Assembly (NCBI GenBank): GCA_046538945.1
Contig: JBKHHW010000179.1
Span: forward strand, 1 to 6,404
From: JAEZKC01 sp046538945
Lineage (GTDB): Bacteria > Fibrobacterota > Chitinivibrionia > Chitinivibrionales > Chitinispirillaceae
Direction: 5' to 3'
Length of the DNA stretch: 6,404 nucleotides
Made by a program: the position numbers and the translations under genes
Part shown: piece after piece, positions 6,042 to 6,404 of the stretch
How the letters are laid out: the number at the start of each line of letters is the position of its first letter
Position numbering within the stretch: the stretch's first letter is position 1
The notes under the pieces: generated by a model
The model's database searches: none
Seen by the model: the letters and a program-made list of their open reading frames with translations, nothing else
What the model was told of the DNA's origin: nothing

Positions 6042-6404
6042 TCAAGCATGAGAAGCCTGGGCAATTGGTTTCGATACTCTTTCCGCCAGCAGGTCATCGA
6101 GCTGCTGCTCGAGGTTTTTGAAATCATCGCTCATGAATTCTTTATAGTTCATCTGACGCAGGATGTTTATGATCCTTTTGAAATAGATACCGATCTCCTC
6201 GAATCCCTCGAACTCGAAGTCAGCTTCACAGATTCCCAGAACCTTATTCACCATGTACTGCTGACGCTTGAGAGGAGAGGAGGCATCGATGCGGTCGAAC
6301 GCATCCTGCTGAAGAATGACAAAGTCGATCACTTCGGATTTGTTGAACACGATGTGATATTCAAGAGGCACACCGTCATCACCCAGAATGTTGATCTGAT
6401 CCTG
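6042..6404 (-). CDS. atpA: V-type ATPase subunit A (catalytic), C-terminal part only
   Basis: The reading frame is open from the right edge, so only the last 120 residues and the TGA stop are present; the family is usually about 580-600 residues. It begins QDQINILGDDGVPLEYHIVF and contains DFVILQQDAFDRIDASSPLK and LGICEADFEFEGFEEIGIYF, followed by a helical tail. This is the C-terminal helical domain of catalytic subunit A, which hydrolyses or makes ATP with B and contacts the DF shaft. The Walker A and B motifs and the A-specific insertion lie outside the window. Assignment rests on this domain and on the position 24 bp before atpB, always the next gene in such operons. A GTG at 6371 is an internal valine codon, not a start. 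The gene is cut by the window edge; nothing suggests it is truncated in the genome. Confidence 0.93.
   Translation of the reverse strand, partial: QDQINILGDDGVPLEYHIVFNKSEVIDFVILQQDAFDRIDASSPLKRQQYMVNKVLGICEADFEFEGFEEIGIYFKRIINILRQMNYKEFMSDDFKNLEQQLDDLLAERVSKPIAQASHA

Overview
The window carries the 3' part of an A/V-type (archaeal/vacuolar-type) ATPase operon followed by most of a MATE-family efflux transporter gene. Every real gene reads on the minus strand, so biological order runs from the right end of the window to the left: atpA (C-terminal 120 residues only; its start lies beyond the right edge), atpB, atpD, atpI, atpK, a terminator, and then the MATE gene, whose last few codons lie beyond the left edge.

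The ATPase genes form one tight transcription unit. Gaps are 24 bp (A-B), 87 bp (B-D), a 1-base stop/start overlap (D-I) and 34 bp (I-K), and each start has a good Shine-Dalgarno sequence. A and B form the catalytic headpiece, D the central rotor shaft, I the membrane stator half-channel, and K the rotor-ring proteolipid. The order A-B-D-I-K, with no gene for C, F or G between them, is the compact arrangement known from Chlamydia, spirochaetes and Bacteroidota. The B subunit closely resembles the Bacteroidota/FCB form from memory (degenerate P-loop with PDQPFN, and SKDSMPG where other B subunits have GRRGYPG). The K subunit has the pattern of polar residues used to bind Na+ in the Enterococcus hirae ring, which suggests a sodium-coupled enzyme.

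The organism is a bacterium, probably in or near the FCB group. The strong Shine-Dalgarno sequences argue mildly against Bacteroidota proper, where they are usually weak, and leave room for a sister phylum such as Fibrobacterota. This placement rests on remembered family sequences, not on a search.

Of the non-coding stretches, the 243 bp between atpK and the MATE gene holds a clear hairpin terminator and a possible weak promoter. The 87 bp between atpB and atpD holds an 8-bp GC-only hairpin that could help set subunit ratios. I see no mobile element, CRISPR array, tRNA or rRNA, and no sign of a wholly new system. The points most worth checking are the sodium site in K and the hairpin between atpB and atpD.
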